From the NCBI GenBank assembly GCA_001897425.1, contig MKSW01000003.1:60579-124578 (forward strand): a stretch of 64,000 nt of DNA. Direction: 5' to 3'. The stretch comes from Actinobacteria bacterium 69-20 (lineage in GTDB: Bacteria > Actinomycetota > Actinomycetes > Mycobacteriales > Nakamurellaceae). The first letter of the stretch is position 1, and each line of letters opens with the position of its first letter. The notes under the pieces are model-generated. The model was not told the origin of the DNA, made no database searches, and worked only from the letters and a program-made list of their open reading frames with translations. Of the stretch, positions 1 through 9,062 are shown one piece after another. Made by a program: the position numbers and the translations under genes.

Positions 1-1366
1 GGGCGGTGACGAAGTTCACCGACGCCCACGGCTGCCGGCCGCCGAACACATCCTCGGAACCGGACAGCCGGTAGGCGAGATCCCGCACGCCCGGGCGGCC
101 GCGCCAGAAGTCCCGCACGGTGTTCCGGAAGCGGTCGTTCCACTCGGCCCAGTCCGGTCCGAACCGGCCGAGCGCGTATCCCTCGCCGGTGGCATCCCAC
201 GGTTCGGCGATCAGCTTGCGGGTCCGCAGCACCGGATCGGCGGCGATCGCGGTGAGCAGCGGTGACGCGGGGTCGAACCCACCACCGCCCGGCCGGCCCA
301 GCACCGGCGCCAGGTCGAAACGGAAGCCGTCCACGCCGAGATCGGTGGCGAAGTACCGCAGCGAATCGGTGACCATGCGCACCACCGGCAGCGGCCCGCT
401 GTCCAACGTGTTGCCGGTGCCGGTCAGGTCGGTATTCGTTGGCAGGTAATAGGTCTCGGGATCCAACCCGCGCCACGACAGCGTCACGGGTGTGCCGGGC
501 CCACCCTCACAGGTGTGGTTGAACACGACATCGAGGAGTACTTCGATGCCGGCCTCGTGGAGCGCATCGACCATCGCCGTGAACTCCGTCATCTCCGCAC
601 CCGGGCGTGACGCGTACCCGGGATGGACGGCGAAATAGCTCAGTGTCGAATAGCCCCAGTAATTCGGGCGGCCCGCCGCGGCCAGCAGCGGCTCGTCCGC
701 GTGGGCGTGTACCGGCAGTAGTTCCAGTGCGGTAACGCCGAGCGAGGTCAGATGGTCGATGACCGCCGGATGGGCGATGCCCGCGTAGGTGCCGCGCAGC
801 GCGGCAGGCACCGCCGGGTGCTGCTGTGTGAGCCCCTTGACGTGCGCCTCGTAGATGATCGTGTGTTCCCACGGCACCCTGGGCAGCGCCGGTCGCGCGG
901 ACGCCGGCGGCAGCGGCACCGTGACCACACCGACCGGTACCCGGCCGATCGTCCCCGCACCGGTCCCTGCGCTGGCCCCCGCACCCGTTTCGGCGCCGGT
1001 TTTCGCGCCGGTTTTCGCGCCCGGGGTTGACGCCGCCGCCAGGTCGTAGCCGGTGCTGTCGATCTGGCGCGCATACGGATCGAGGAGCAGCTTCCCGGGG
1101 TCGGTGGCGGCGACCCGGTAGCCGTACCGCTGGCCGGCGCCGACGCCCGCGACGAACACGTGCCACACCCCGCTGGTGCGGTCGGCCATCGGTACCCGGA
1201 TCTCGCCGCCGGCCTCGTCGATCAGGCAAAGCTCCACCGCCGGTGCCTCGTCGTTGCTGCCGGTGGGGGCCCCGCCCGCGACGACGGCGAAGTTCACCCC
1301 GTGTTCGGTGACGGTCGCTCCGAGCGGATACGGGAGCCCGGGTGCGGGGGCGAAGTCAGCCGTCAC
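1..1366 (-). CDS. glgX: Glycogen debranching enzyme GlgX/TreX (3' end missing)
   Basis: Glycogen debranching enzyme (GH13 isoamylase family), which hydrolyses alpha-1,6 branches of glycogen in the cytoplasm. The first 455 codons are present; the family is usually about 700 residues, so the C-terminal third lies beyond the left edge. An N-terminal CBM48-like domain (about residues 10-100) precedes the catalytic barrel. The nucleophile is Asp351 in DGFRFDLA and the acid/base is Glu388 in IAEPWD. The start is a GTG at 1366-1364 with only a weak ribosome binding site. Residues about 113-136 are a Gly/Thr/Ala-rich insertion encoded by short tandem repeats between the two domains. It is divergent from the ABC gene at 1448. 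Confidence 0.93.
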   Translation of the reverse strand, partial: MTADFAPAPGLPYPLGATVTEHGVNFAVVAGGAPTGSNDEAPAVELCLIDEAGGEIRVPMADRTSGVWHVFVAGVGAGQRYGYRVAATDPGKLLLDPYARQIDSTGYDLAAASTPGAKTGAKTGAETGAGASAGTGAGTIGRVPVGVVTVPLPPASARPALPRVPWEHTIIYEAHVKGLTQQHPAVPAALRGTYAGIAHPAVIDHLTSLGVTALELLPVHAHADEPLLAAAGRPNYWGYSTLSYFAVHPGYASRPGAEMTEFTAMVDALHEAGIEVLLDVVFNHTCEGGPGTPVTLSWRGLDPETYYLPTNTDLTGTGNTLDSGPLPVVRMVTDSLRYFATDLGVDGFRFDLAPVLGRPGGGGFDPASPLLTAIAADPVLRTRKLIAEPWDATGEGYALGRFGPDWAEWNDRFRNTVRDFWRGRPGVRDLAYRLSGSEDVFGGRQPWASVNFVTA

Positions 1367-1447
1367 CCGTCCGATTGTGTCGAATGACGGCGCGCGCGTT
1401 CGCGTGCACCCCCGTGACATGCGCGCCGCCCGTGATCATGGGACACA

Positions 1448-2263
1448 ATGAGGCGCGTGAGCCTGTCGATCGTGCCTGCACCCGACGCCGTCCTTCACCT
1501 GTGGGAGGTGACGGTCCGTCGGGGTTCGGCCATCCTGCTGGACGTCGTGTCCATGGAGGTGCGGGCGGACGAACGGTGGGTGATCCTCGGGCCGAACGGT
1601 GCCGGGAAGTCGACCTTGATCGCGATCGCCGCCGCGCAGATGCATCCGACCTCCGGCCGGGTACACATCCTCGGCGAGCGGCTCGGGGCGGTGAACGTCG
1701 CGGATCTGCGCCCGCGGATAGGGCTGTCCACCGCGGCGCTGGCCGGTCGGGTCCCACCCCTGGAAACGGTGCGAGACGTGGTGGTGTCCGCAGGCTACGG
1801 GGTACTCGGCCGTTGGCGCGAGCGCTACGAGGAGATGGACTTCGCGCGGGCCACCGAACTCATGGAGGCCATGGGCGTCGCGACGCTCGCCGACCGGCAG
1901 TTCGGCGTGCTCTCCTCGGGCGAGCGCAAGCGGGTGCTCGCGGCGCGCGCCCTGATGACGGATCCGGAGATGCTGCTGCTCGACGAGCCTGCCGCGGGCC
2001 TGGACCTCGCCGGCCGGGAGGACCTGCTGCACCGGCTGACGGTGCTCGCCGCGGACCCTTATGCGCCCGCCACGGTGCTCGTCACCCATCACGTCGAGGA
2101 GATCCCGCGAGGTTTCAGCCATGTGCTGCTGTTACGCTCCGGGCGCGCGGTTGCCGCCGGCCCCATCGACGACACCTTGACCGAAGAGGCGCTGTCGGCG
2201 ACATTCGATATGCCCTTGCATCTGCAGTCCCGGCGCGGTCGGTTCTTCGCGTATGCCGGGTAG
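1448..2263 (+). CDS. ABC transporter ATP-binding protein
   Basis: A 271-residue ABC ATPase. It has Walker A GPNGAGKST at residues 48-56, signature LSSGERKRV, Walker B MLLLDEP, a D-loop AAGLD and the switch His in VTHHVEE. No permease or binding protein is adjacent, so the substrate cannot be named. The overall form resembles stand-alone ModF/YlmA-type ATPases found in many actinobacteria. The first ATG is used; later in-frame starts exist. The next gene, a crotonase, is 84 bases downstream and looks functionally unrelated. Confidence 0.85.
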   Translation: MRRVSLSIVPAPDAVLHLWEVTVRRGSAILLDVVSMEVRADERWVILGPNGAGKSTLIAIAAAQMHPTSGRVHILGERLGAVNVADLRPRIGLSTAALAGRVPPLETVRDVVVSAGYGVLGRWRERYEEMDFARATELMEAMGVATLADRQFGVLSSGERKRVLAARALMTDPEMLLLDEPAAGLDLAGREDLLHRLTVLAADPYAPATVLVTHHVEEIPRGFSHVLLLRSGRAVAAGPIDDTLTEEALSATFDMPLHLQSRRGRFFAYAG

Positions 2264-2347
2264 TCGCGGCGGGGGCCGCGCGCAGACGGGGCCAACCGCT
2301 CCGGCGGAAGGGATCCTGCCGGCGCACGGACGACGGGGGAGGCGGAC

Positions 2348-3130
2348 ATGACGGACACACTGGTGCACGTCGAGCGCGAGGGTGCTGTCGGCATCATCAG
2401 GCTGGACCGCCCGCCGGTCAACGCCATCAATTCGGCGATGCACCGCCAGCTCGAGGCGGCTGCGCAGGAGATCGACGCCGACCGGCAGGTGCGGGCCGTG
2501 CTGCTGCACGGCGGACCCAAGGCCTTCGCCGGCGGCGCGGACATCAAGGAGATGGCAGGCCTCGGCCCCGCCGAGATCGCGGTGTTCAGCAAGAGCTTCA
2601 CCAGGGCACTGGACGCGCTGGCACACCTGCGCGTCCCCACGGTCGCCGCGATCACCGGATACGCGTTGGGCGGCGGGTTCGAGCTGGCGCTCACCACCGA
2701 TTTCCGCATCGTCGCCGAGGATGCGCTGCTCGGCTTCCCGGAGATCACCCTGGGCGTGATCCCGGGCGGGGGAGGTACGCAGCGGCTGCCACGGCTGGTC
2801 GGCACGACGGTCGCGAAACGGATGATCTTCACCGGCGCGCCGATCCGCGGTGCACGGGCCGTCGACATCGGACTCGCCGAGGAGGCTGTGCCCGCCGCCG
2901 ACGTGCTGGCCGGCGCCATGGCGTTCGCCGATCGGCTGGCACACGGCGCGACCGTCGCCCTCGCCACCGCCAAGCGCTGCATCGACGACGGCATGGAGGT
3001 GGACCTCGCGACGGGGCTGCGCATCGAATCCGCCGGGTTCGCAGCGCTTTTCGCCAGCGAGGACCAGAAGCACGGCATGGCCAGCTTCATCGCGGACGGC
3101 CCCGGCAAGGCGACGTTCTCCGGCAGGTGA
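2348..3130 (+). CDS. Enoyl-CoA hydratase/isomerase (crotonase family)
   Basis: A 260-residue crotonase-fold enzyme expected to hydrate trans-2-enoyl-CoA in fatty-acid beta-oxidation. Oxyanion-hole segments are seen at AFAGGADIKEM and GYALGGGFELA. Both catalytic glutamates of the hydratase subfamily are present, Glu112 (FEL) and Glu132 (PEI), spaced 20 residues apart as in rat mitochondrial hydratase. The length matches the family. The ATG follows a GGGGGAGG stretch just upstream, a good ribosome binding site. The exact chain-length preference cannot be read from sequence. Confidence 0.93.
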   Translation: MTDTLVHVEREGAVGIIRLDRPPVNAINSAMHRQLEAAAQEIDADRQVRAVLLHGGPKAFAGGADIKEMAGLGPAEIAVFSKSFTRALDALAHLRVPTVAAITGYALGGGFELALTTDFRIVAEDALLGFPEITLGVIPGGGGTQRLPRLVGTTVAKRMIFTGAPIRGARAVDIGLAEEAVPAADVLAGAMAFADRLAHGATVALATAKRCIDDGMEVDLATGLRIESAGFAALFASEDQKHGMASFIADGPGKATFSGR

Positions 3131-3214
3131 GGGGCTATCGCGGTGTCGCCGTGCCCGCTCGATTCCCGCCGTCACCGTCTGCGCCGCTGTCACTGTCCGT
3201 GTCGTCTCCACCGC

Positions 3215-3233
3215 CGAGTATGACGATGTTCTG
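3215..3233 (+). repeat. Dispersed word TATGACGATGTTC, exact copy
   Basis: The extended form CGAGTATGACGATGTTCTG lies directly against the ATG of the next gene, between the enoyl-CoA hydratase and the THUMP-like gene. It is one of six exact 13-mer copies in the window. Confidence 0.85.
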
Positions 3234-4574
3234 ATGCCGTACACCTTCTCGATCGCCGATACCCGGTTCCTCACGAGCGGCGCCGGCGTCGACGCACTGC
3301 AGGCTGCGAGCGGACTGCGGCTCACCGGCGCGACCGGCATCGCGGACCTCCTCGCCGTCCGCTCCGCGGCCGGCGGCCATGCCGCGGCGGTCGTCGAAAC
3401 CGTCCTGCTACGCAGGCGGGCGGTCGAGCGGTGGGGCGAAGCGGGAGCCGACCAAAGCGCGGGCGACATCGACTGGAATGCGTGGCTTTTCACCGACGAG
3501 GCGCTGCAGCAGGCACCGCCGCCGCCCGTCGCCGCGCACCGCGCCCGGCGCATCCGTGCGCACCTCTCGGCTGGGAAGTACGCCGGGGCGCACGACGTCA
3601 CCTGCTCCGTCGGCGTCGACCTCGCCGCCCTCACGGGCGCGGGCATGGTCACGGTCGGCTCGGACATCGACCCGGTGCGCCTCGCCATGGCCGCGCACAA
3701 CATGGCCACGCACAACATGGCCACCGCAGGCCCGGCAGGCCCGGCCGGCCTGCCCGTCCGGCTCGTTCGCGCCGACGCGCGCGCCGCCACCACCCGCGGG
3801 CTGCTGCGCTATGCCGACCCGGCCCGCCGCGACGCCACCGGACGTCGCATCACCTCGGCCGACACCATCCCGTCGGTCGCCGACCTCGACGCCGCCGATC
3901 CGGCACACCTACCCGTGCTCCGGCTGCCGCCGGGCATCGACTACCAGACGCTCGCACGCCCGGGGGAGATCGAGATGGTGTCCTGGCGCGGCACGGTGCG
4001 CGAGGCAGTCGCTTGGCCACCCGAATACGCGACCGTCGGCCGCCGCGCCACCGTCCTCAGCAGCGTTCTCGGCGGCGTCATCGGCGATCGCGTCATCGGC
4101 GATCGCGTCATCCGCGAGGAGTTCACCGACATCGACCCAGCGGAGGACGCAGTCACACCCGCCGCCCGCTACCTGGTGGATCCAGACCCGGCCGTCGTCC
4201 GGGCGCACCTGGTCCGCCAGTACGCGGCCCGGCGCGGGCTGACCCTGCTCGATCCGCACCTTGCCTACCTCACCGGCGATGCGCCACCACCCGGGATCCG
4301 CTCGTTCGAGATCCTCGACGCCGCACCGTATTCCGAACGCACCGTGCGGCAGTGGGCGCGGCGCGACGCCATCGGCACGCTGGAGATCAAGCAGCGCGGC
4401 ACACCGATCGTTCCGGACGATCTGCGCAAGCGCATCAAGCCCCAGGGTGATCGCCGCATCGACCGGACGCTGATCATCGCGCGCATCGGTCGCCACCCGC
4501 AGGCGTTCTGGTGCCGGGCCGTGCCGGGCGATCCCGGTCACACCGGCCGCACCGCCCGTGCACCGGGCGCCTAG
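3234..4574 (+). CDS. THUMP-like domain, class I SAM-dependent methyltransferase
   Basis: A 446-residue protein of the actinobacterial family combining a Rossmann methyltransferase core (DVTCSVGVDLAAL, then the acidic VGSDIDPVRL loop) with a C-terminal THUMP-like domain. Homologues are usually annotated as putative RNA methyltransferases; the substrate is inferred, not known. The ATG at 3234 matches the expected N-terminus (MPYTFSIADTRFL). Any earlier start would translate the dispersed word at 3215-3233 as AEYDDV. Internal duplications are visible: NMATHNMAT (near 3700-3725) and VIGDRVIGDRV (near 4078-4110). Only 9 bases separate it from the MFS gene. Confidence 0.82.
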   Translation: MPYTFSIADTRFLTSGAGVDALQAASGLRLTGATGIADLLAVRSAAGGHAAAVVETVLLRRRAVERWGEAGADQSAGDIDWNAWLFTDEALQQAPPPPVAAHRARRIRAHLSAGKYAGAHDVTCSVGVDLAALTGAGMVTVGSDIDPVRLAMAAHNMATHNMATAGPAGPAGLPVRLVRADARAATTRGLLRYADPARRDATGRRITSADTIPSVADLDAADPAHLPVLRLPPGIDYQTLARPGEIEMVSWRGTVREAVAWPPEYATVGRRATVLSSVLGGVIGDRVIGDRVIREEFTDIDPAEDAVTPAARYLVDPDPAVVRAHLVRQYAARRGLTLLDPHLAYLTGDAPPPGIRSFEILDAAPYSERTVRQWARRDAIGTLEIKQRGTPIVPDDLRKRIKPQGDRRIDRTLIIARIGRHPQAFWCRAVPGDPGHTGRTARAPGA

Positions 4575-4577
4575 CGT
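4572..4577 (+). promoter_or_regulatory. Leaderless-type -10 box upstream of MFS gene
   Basis: TAGCGT is followed by exactly six bases and then the GTG start at 4584. This TANNNT-N6-start layout is typical of leaderless actinobacterial transcripts, and no ribosome binding site is visible. The inference is from spacing alone; the box overlaps the stop of the upstream gene. Confidence 0.45.
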
Positions 4578-4583
4578 GGACGG

Positions 4584-5870
4584 GTGACGAGCCGAGGCCG
4601 CAGCGCACCGCGATCTGTCAACAAGCGCGGCGTCGCCCTCATCTCGACCGCGCACGTCGCGGACGACATCTACCAGGGCATCGTGCCCGCCCTGCTGCCG
4701 TTCCTGGTCGCCGAACGCCACTACAGCTACGCCGCGGTCTCCGGCATCACCCTCGCCGCGACGGTGCTCTCCTCGGTGGTGCAGCCGGTCTTCGGGGTGT
4801 GGGCCGACAAGCATTCCCGCCGATGGATGATCGGCGGCGGCATGTCGCTCGCCGCGGTCGGCGTCGTGCTCGCCGGCTGGATGCCGACCTATCCGCTCAC
4901 CTGGGTCGTGGTCGCGCTGTCCGGCCTCGGCATCGCCGCGTTCCACCCCGAGGCGGCGCGCGCGGCCCGGCAGGCGGCCGGCCGCAGCAACACCGGGATG
5001 TCGATCTTCGCCCTCGGTGGCAACACCGGCTACGCGCTCGGCTCGCTGATCGCCACACCGGTGCTGCTCTGGCTCGGGCTCCGTGGCACGGCGCTGCTCA
5101 TCGTGCCGGCCGTCATCATGGCGCTCATCCTGGCCCGCTACCTCGGCCCCACGCTCGACCGGCCCGCGGGGACCCGCGGCGCGCCGCAACTGCCCACCGG
5201 CTCGGACGACTGGCGTTCCTTCCTCACGCTCACCGGCATCGTCGTCATCCGGTCCATCCTGTTCTTCGGATTCACCTCGTTCATCGCGCTGTACTTCATC
5301 GACCACCTGCACACCTCCCAGGCCACCGGTGGAGCGGCGCTCACCGTGTTCCTGGTGACCGGTGCTGTCGGCACCCTGCTGGGCGGCTGGCTCGGCGACC
5401 GCTTCAACCCGCTGATCTCCATCCGCGTCGGCTTCGTGCTCGCCATTCCGGCGCTGGCGGGCGTCGTGCTAGTCGGCTCGCTCCCACTCGCGTTCCTGCT
5501 CGTCGCCGTGGCGGGAATAGCGTCGTACCTGCCGTTCTCGGTATTCGTGCTGCTCGGCCAGGACTACCTGCCTAACCGGATCGGCACGGCCAGCGGCGTC
5601 ACGGTCGGCCTCGCCGTCTCCATCGGGGGCCTGGCGAACCCGCTACTCGGGCTGCTCGCCGACGCGACCAGTCTGCGGCTCACCCTCAGCGTGCTGATCG
5701 CGCTGCCCGTGCTCGCGCTGATCGTCTCGGCCTTCCTGAAGCTGCCCGGCGCCGTTCGTCCACCCAGGGCGACGCGGCGCCCTGCGGGCGGACGGGTCGG
5801 CGAGTATGACGATGTTCGTGACCGCACGCCCTCCGATCACACCGCCGCACCCGGGGAGCGGGATCGGTAG
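4584..5870 (+). CDS. MFS transporter, fosmidomycin-resistance (Fsr)-like
   Basis: A 428-residue major facilitator with about 12 membrane segments. The N-terminal [15 protein letters not shown] and the [12 protein letters not shown] loop between TM2 and TM3 resemble the Fsr drug-efflux branch. The substrate is unknown. GTG start, likely leaderless (see the -10 box at 4572). The cytoplasmic C-terminal tail after the last helix carries a copy of the dispersed word at 5801-5817, translated as GEYDDV, which lengthens an otherwise unconserved tail. Confidence 0.85.
   Translation: MTSRGRSAPRSVNKRGVALISTAHVADDIYQGIVPALLPFLVAERHYSYAAVSGITLAATVLSSVVQPVFGVWADKHSRRWMIGGGMSLAAVGVVLAGWMPTYPLTWVVVALSGLGIAAFHPEAARAARQAAGRSNTGMSIFALGGNTGYALGSLIATPVLLWLGLRGTALLIVPAVIMALILARYLGPTLDRPAGTRGAPQLPTGSDDWRSFLTLTGIVVIRSILFFGFTSFIALYFIDHLHTSQATGGAALTVFLVTGAVGTLLGGWLGDRFNPLISIRVGFVLAIPALAGVVLVGSLPLAFLLVAVAGIASYLPFSVFVLLGQDYLPNRIGTASGVTVGLAVSIGGLANPLLGLLADATSLRLTLSVLIALPVLALIVSAFLKLPGAVRPPRATRRPAGGRVGEYDDVRDRTPSDHTAAPGERDR
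5801..5817 (+). repeat. Dispersed word, exact copy inside a coding tail
   Basis: CGAGTATGACGATGTTC lies within the final codons of the MFS gene, read as EYDDV. Same orientation as the gene. Confidence 0.85.
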
Positions 5871-5889
5871 CCGCCCGGTGGTCGCGGCG

Positions 5890-5917
5890 GCCCAGTAACC
5901 TCAGCCCAGTAATCTCA
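5890..5917 (+). repeat. 14-bp tandem duplication before hisA
   Basis: GCCCAGTAACCTCA is followed directly by GCCCAGTAATCTCA. The second copy contains TAATCT (5910-5915), eight bases before the GTG of hisA, so the duplication may double a -10-like element. Confidence 0.7.
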
Positions 5918-5923
5918 CTGCTT

Positions 5924-6646
5924 GTGACCTTCGATCTTCTGCCCGCCGTCGACGTCGCCGACGGCCAGGCGGTGCGCCTCGTCCAGGGCCGCGCCGGCAC
6001 CGAGACCAGCTACGGGTCCCCGCTCGACGCTGCGCTGGATTTCCAGGCCGGCGGAGCCCGCTGGATCCACCTGGTCGACCTGGACGCCGCGTTCGGCCGC
6101 GGGTCCAATGCCGCGCTGCTCGCCGAGGTGGTCAGTGCCCTGGACGTGAACGTCGAGATGTCCGGCGGTATCCGGGACGATGCGTCGCTGGACGCGGCCC
6201 TGGCCACCGGCTGCGCCCGGGTCAACATCGGCACCGCCGCGCTGGAAGACCCGCAGTGGTGCGCGAAAGCCATTGCGCAGCATGGGGATCGCATCGCCGT
6301 CGGTCTCGACGTGCGCGGCCGCATGCTTGCCGCGCGCGGCTGGACGAAGGACGGCGGGGACCTTTTCGAGGTGCTGGCCCGGCTGGACGGTGAGGGCTGT
6401 GCCCGGTACGTCGTCACCGACGTCACCAAGGACGGCACGCTGCGCGGGCCGAACCTGGAACTCCTGCGTGCGGTCTGCGCCGAGACATCCGCGCCCGTTG
6501 TCGCATCCGGTGGCGTCTCATCGCTATCGGATCTCACCGCGCTGGCCGAGCTCTCGGACGTCGGAGTCGAGGGCGCGATCGTAGGAAAGGCCTTGTACGC
6601 CGGGGCTTTCACCCTCGCCGACGCGCTCGCCGCCGTCGGCGGATAG
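5924..6646 (+). CDS. priA: Phosphoribosyl isomerase A (PriA; bifunctional HisA/TrpF)
   Basis: A 240-residue (beta/alpha)8 barrel that isomerises ProFAR in histidine synthesis and, in actinobacteria, also phosphoribosylanthranilate in tryptophan synthesis. The two catalytic aspartates are Asp10 (LPAVDV) and Asp166 (VTDVTKDGT), matching Asp11 and Asp175 of the M. tuberculosis enzyme. Phosphate loops SGGIRDD and ASGGVSS are present. No separate trpF appears with the trp genes downstream, which fits the dual role. GTG start without a clear ribosome binding site, possibly leaderless. Unlike in M. tuberculosis, hisB/hisH do not precede it and hisF is 4 kb away. Confidence 0.95.
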   Translation: MTFDLLPAVDVADGQAVRLVQGRAGTETSYGSPLDAALDFQAGGARWIHLVDLDAAFGRGSNAALLAEVVSALDVNVEMSGGIRDDASLDAALATGCARVNIGTAALEDPQWCAKAIAQHGDRIAVGLDVRGRMLAARGWTKDGGDLFEVLARLDGEGCARYVVTDVTKDGTLRGPNLELLRAVCAETSAPVVASGGVSSLSDLTALAELSDVGVEGAIVGKALYAGAFTLADALAAVGG

Positions 6647-6656
6647 GGGGGCGGGC

Positions 6657-7067
6657 ATGACGCAGTCCTCGGGCTGGGCCACGGAGCCGAACCTGTGCCT
6701 CTCCTCCGGCGGGCCCTGGGAGGAGCGGTACGGCTACAGCCGGGTGCGGCGGGTGGGGCCGCTCGCCGTCACGGCCGGATGCACCGCGACCGTCGACGGC
6801 AAGACCCAATGCCCGGGCGACCCCGCCGGGCAGGCACGCATCGCGTTCGGCATCGGCCTCGACGCGCTGGCCCAGGTCGGTCTCGGCGCCGGGTCGGTGA
6901 TCGCCACGAAGATGTACATCACCTCACGGCACCACGCCGACTCGGTTGGCGCCGTGCACGGCGAGATCTTCGGGGCGATCCGGCCCGCGGCCACCATGGT
7001 GGTGGTCGCCGGGCTCATCGACCTGGCCCTTCTCGTCGAGGTCGAACTCACCGCCTGGGCCGGCTGA
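6657..7067 (+). CDS. RidA (YjgF/YER057c) family protein, non-canonical
   Basis: A 136-residue Rid-family protein. The fold is recognisable from VAGCTATVDG, the central QARIAFGIGLDALAQVG helix, VTKMYI-like strand and RPAATMVVVAGL. In true RidA imine deaminases the last segment reads PARSCVEVARL with an essential Arg. Here the equivalent residue is Ala, so deaminase activity on 2-aminoacrylate is unlikely and a Rid4-7-type role is more probable. It follows hisA by 10 bases and may be cotranscribed. Confidence 0.85.
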   Translation: MTQSSGWATEPNLCLSSGGPWEERYGYSRVRRVGPLAVTAGCTATVDGKTQCPGDPAGQARIAFGIGLDALAQVGLGAGSVIATKMYITSRHHADSVGAVHGEIFGAIRPAATMVVVAGLIDLALLVEVELTAWAG

Positions 7068-7090
7068 CGCGCCCACGAGAGGAGGCACCT

Positions 7091-7270
7091 GTGCGACGCC
7101 ACTGGCTGTGCGCCGTGGGCCTGCATCGTTATGTCGACTTCCCCGACCCGAACCCGGAATCAGGCGGGCTGGAGAAGCAGGGCTACCGCGCGTGCACGCG
7201 CTGCCCGAAGGAGAAGGACAGCAACGTCTACGTGGCCAAGCAGTGGCCAGCCTGGAAACGCCCACGCTGA
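7091..7270 (+). CDS. Small Cys-containing protein, unknown function
   Basis: A 59-residue protein starting at GTG 7091 behind a strong ribosome binding site (GAGAGGAGG at 7078-7086). It begins RRHWLCAVGLHRY and later has YRACTRCPK. The Cys-x4-His plus CxxC arrangement resembles small actinobacterial zinc-ribbon-like proteins. No catalytic motif is seen. It is 23 bases after the RidA gene and probably belongs to the same transcript. Confidence 0.6.
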   Translation: MRRHWLCAVGLHRYVDFPDPNPESGGLEKQGYRACTRCPKEKDSNVYVAKQWPAWKRPR

Positions 7271-7368
7271 GCCCGCTCCCGTGCGTTCCGATCAGCAGGG
7301 CCGCTCATGTGGCTGCAGGTCACGTGCCTCATGCCCGTGATCCGCGGAATGCGCTGGCGAGCGTTTCC

Positions 7369-7425
7369 GTGTAATGATTGCTGGCAGGATAGCTGTAGCC
7401 ACTATCCATCCTTTATTACTTACAC
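7369..7425. promoter_or_regulatory. Nested inverted repeats, candidate AbiEi operator
   Basis: An A/T-richer patch before abiEi holds an inner inverted repeat GGATAG (7387-7392) / CTATCC (7402-7407) with a 9-base spacer. An outer pair, GTGTAA (7369-7374) / TTACAC (7420-7425), surrounds it. AbiEi antitoxins are known to bind inverted repeats in their own promoter; that this is the site is inferred from position. Confidence 0.55.
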
Positions 7426-7449
7426 ATTTTCGGGAGGGTAGCCGTCGAG

Positions 7450-8283
7450 ATGGAAAGCGAGCGCGGGTCCGCACGGGTCGCGCCGAGGCACCTGCGCGAT
7501 CATCTCCTGGAGCGGGGGGTGCATTCGGTCGACATGTCCGCTGTCGTGCGCCTGACGGGAGCCTCCCAGCAGGAAGCGGCGGCGACGATGATGCGGCTAC
7601 GGCGAGCTGGGCAGTTCTTCTCTCCGACCCCTGGACTGTACGTCGCCATCCCGCCGAGGTACGCATCCTGGGGTGTGGTGCCGGCGATGGACTTCATTGA
7701 GCCTCTGATGGACAAGCTGAGCAGGCGCTACTACGTCGGCCTGCTGTCGGCTGCTGAACTTCACGGTGCGGCTCACCAACGGCCGCAGGTGTTCCAGGTC
7801 ATGGTCGACAAACCGCTAGCCGATCGTGACTTCAGACGGGTACGGCTGCGGTTCTACACGCGCACGGCCGTGGAGCGTTACCCGACGGTGCTGCGCAACT
7901 CGGCCACGGGCCAGGTGCGGATCTCCACGCCGGAGGTGACGGCGCTGGATCTTGCTGCCCGCCCCAACGACGCCGGCGGCCTGAACAACGTGGCCACGAT
8001 CCTCGGCGAGCTGGCGATGGACAGCAAACTGTCCCCGGCAGCCCTGTCGGAGGCGGCAACGCTGTTCCCCCAGGCGGTAGCGCGCCGACTCGGCTGGCTG
8101 CTGGACCGCGTCGCCGGCGAGGCCGACACGGCCGAACTCGCGGCGGTGCTCGGACAACTCCTCGAGCAGAACGGTCCTCGTGTGCGCGCGCAAGACCTTC
8201 TCGACCCTGCCGGCCCGCGACGCGGAACTGCCGGCAACCGCTGGCACGTCGTGGAGAACAGTGACGTGGAGCCCGACCTGTGA
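7450..8283 (+). CDS. abiEi: AbiEi family antitoxin (type IV TA)
   Basis: A 277-residue protein with the AbiEi layout: an N-terminal winged-helix region (about residues 14-75, with LTGASQQEAAATMMRL and GLYVAIP) and a C-terminal antitoxin domain (DRDFRRVRLRFYTR, VRISTPEVTALDL). AbiEi represses its own promoter and counteracts the AbiEii nucleotidyltransferase without direct binding. The ATG is preceded by GGGAGG at a rather long spacing. It overlaps the toxin by GTGA. It sits in a block that separates hisA from hisF, a sign of horizontal acquisition. Confidence 0.88.
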   Translation: MESERGSARVAPRHLRDHLLERGVHSVDMSAVVRLTGASQQEAAATMMRLRRAGQFFSPTPGLYVAIPPRYASWGVVPAMDFIEPLMDKLSRRYYVGLLSAAELHGAAHQRPQVFQVMVDKPLADRDFRRVRLRFYTRTAVERYPTVLRNSATGQVRISTPEVTALDLAARPNDAGGLNNVATILGELAMDSKLSPAALSEAATLFPQAVARRLGWLLDRVAGEADTAELAAVLGQLLEQNGPRVRAQDLLDPAGPRRGTAGNRWHVVENSDVEPDL

Positions 8284-9062
8284 TCCCCGAAGCCGCGATC
8301 ACCCAGTGGGGAACGTCGCGCAGCTGGCCGAGCCCGGCGGCGATCGAGCAGGATTTGCTGCTCGCACGGATGATCGTCGAGATTTACAACCACCCGGTGC
8401 TGGCGGCCGAGTTGGTGTTCCGCGGAGGGACCTGTCTTCATCAGGTGGTCCTCGACGCGCCACTTCGCTACAGCGAGGACCTCGACTTCGTTCGCCGCAC
8501 CAACGCCGGCATCGGCCCGTTGTTCGACGCGCTTCGAGAAGTCGCAGCCGACGTGGGCCTTCGAGTACGTGGTACCGACATCGGCCAGCATCCGAAGATG
8601 CGGCTGACGGCCGCTGGCGAGGACGATCCTAATGTCTTGCTGCGGATCAAGGTGGAGATCAATACGCACGAGACGTCCCCTGCCGAGCGGCTGGTCACCC
8701 GCCCGTTCAGTGTCACCAGCAGCTGGTTCTCCGGCCGGACTCAGGTCAGAACTTTCACCGATGCCGAGCTTGTCTCCACCAAGATCCGCGCCCTGTATCA
8801 ACGCAAGAAGGGCCGGGACCTGTTCGACATGTGGCTCGGGGTCACGGAACTCGGACTCAGCGGTGCGCAGTTGCTGGCGGCCTTCGGACCGTACCGGCCA
8901 GAGGGGCTCACGCCCGAACTCGCCATTGACAACCTGCGGGCCAAGTTGGCCGACGAAGCGTTTCGGAGCGACCTTGCACCGCTACTGAGCACCGTCCCCG
9001 CGGACTATGACATCGACCGAGCGGGCGAACTCGTCATCGCCGAGGTGCTCTCTCATCTGTAA
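8280..9062 (+). CDS. abiEii: AbiEii/AbiGii family nucleotidyltransferase toxin
   Basis: A 260-residue toxin of the DUF1814 nucleotidyltransferase family. Motif I is FRGGTCLHQ (Gly49-Gly50-Thr51), followed by RYSEDLDF with likely catalytic Asp67 and Asp69. The family signature KIRALYQRKKGRDLFDMW lies near residues 168-185. Members modify tRNA 3' ends or bind GTP and arrest growth, giving phage resistance by abortive infection. The motifs look intact. GTG start, overlapping abiEi by four bases, so translation is coupled. Confidence 0.9.
   Translation: MIPEAAITQWGTSRSWPSPAAIEQDLLLARMIVEIYNHPVLAAELVFRGGTCLHQVVLDAPLRYSEDLDFVRRTNAGIGPLFDALREVAADVGLRVRGTDIGQHPKMRLTAAGEDDPNVLLRIKVEINTHETSPAERLVTRPFSVTSSWFSGRTQVRTFTDAELVSTKIRALYQRKKGRDLFDMWLGVTELGLSGAQLLAAFGPYRPEGLTPELAIDNLRAKLADEAFRSDLAPLLSTVPADYDIDRAGELVIAEVLSHL

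Noticed and set aside
507..1229. A reverse-strand ORF of 240 residues
   Set aside because: It is Arg/Gly-rich, lacks a family, and lies out of frame over the clearly conserved glgX reading frame.
2132..3793. A 553-residue reverse-strand ORF opposite the enoyl-CoA hydratase
   Set aside because: A long GC-rich shadow frame; the plus strand carries intact catalytic motifs of two enzymes.
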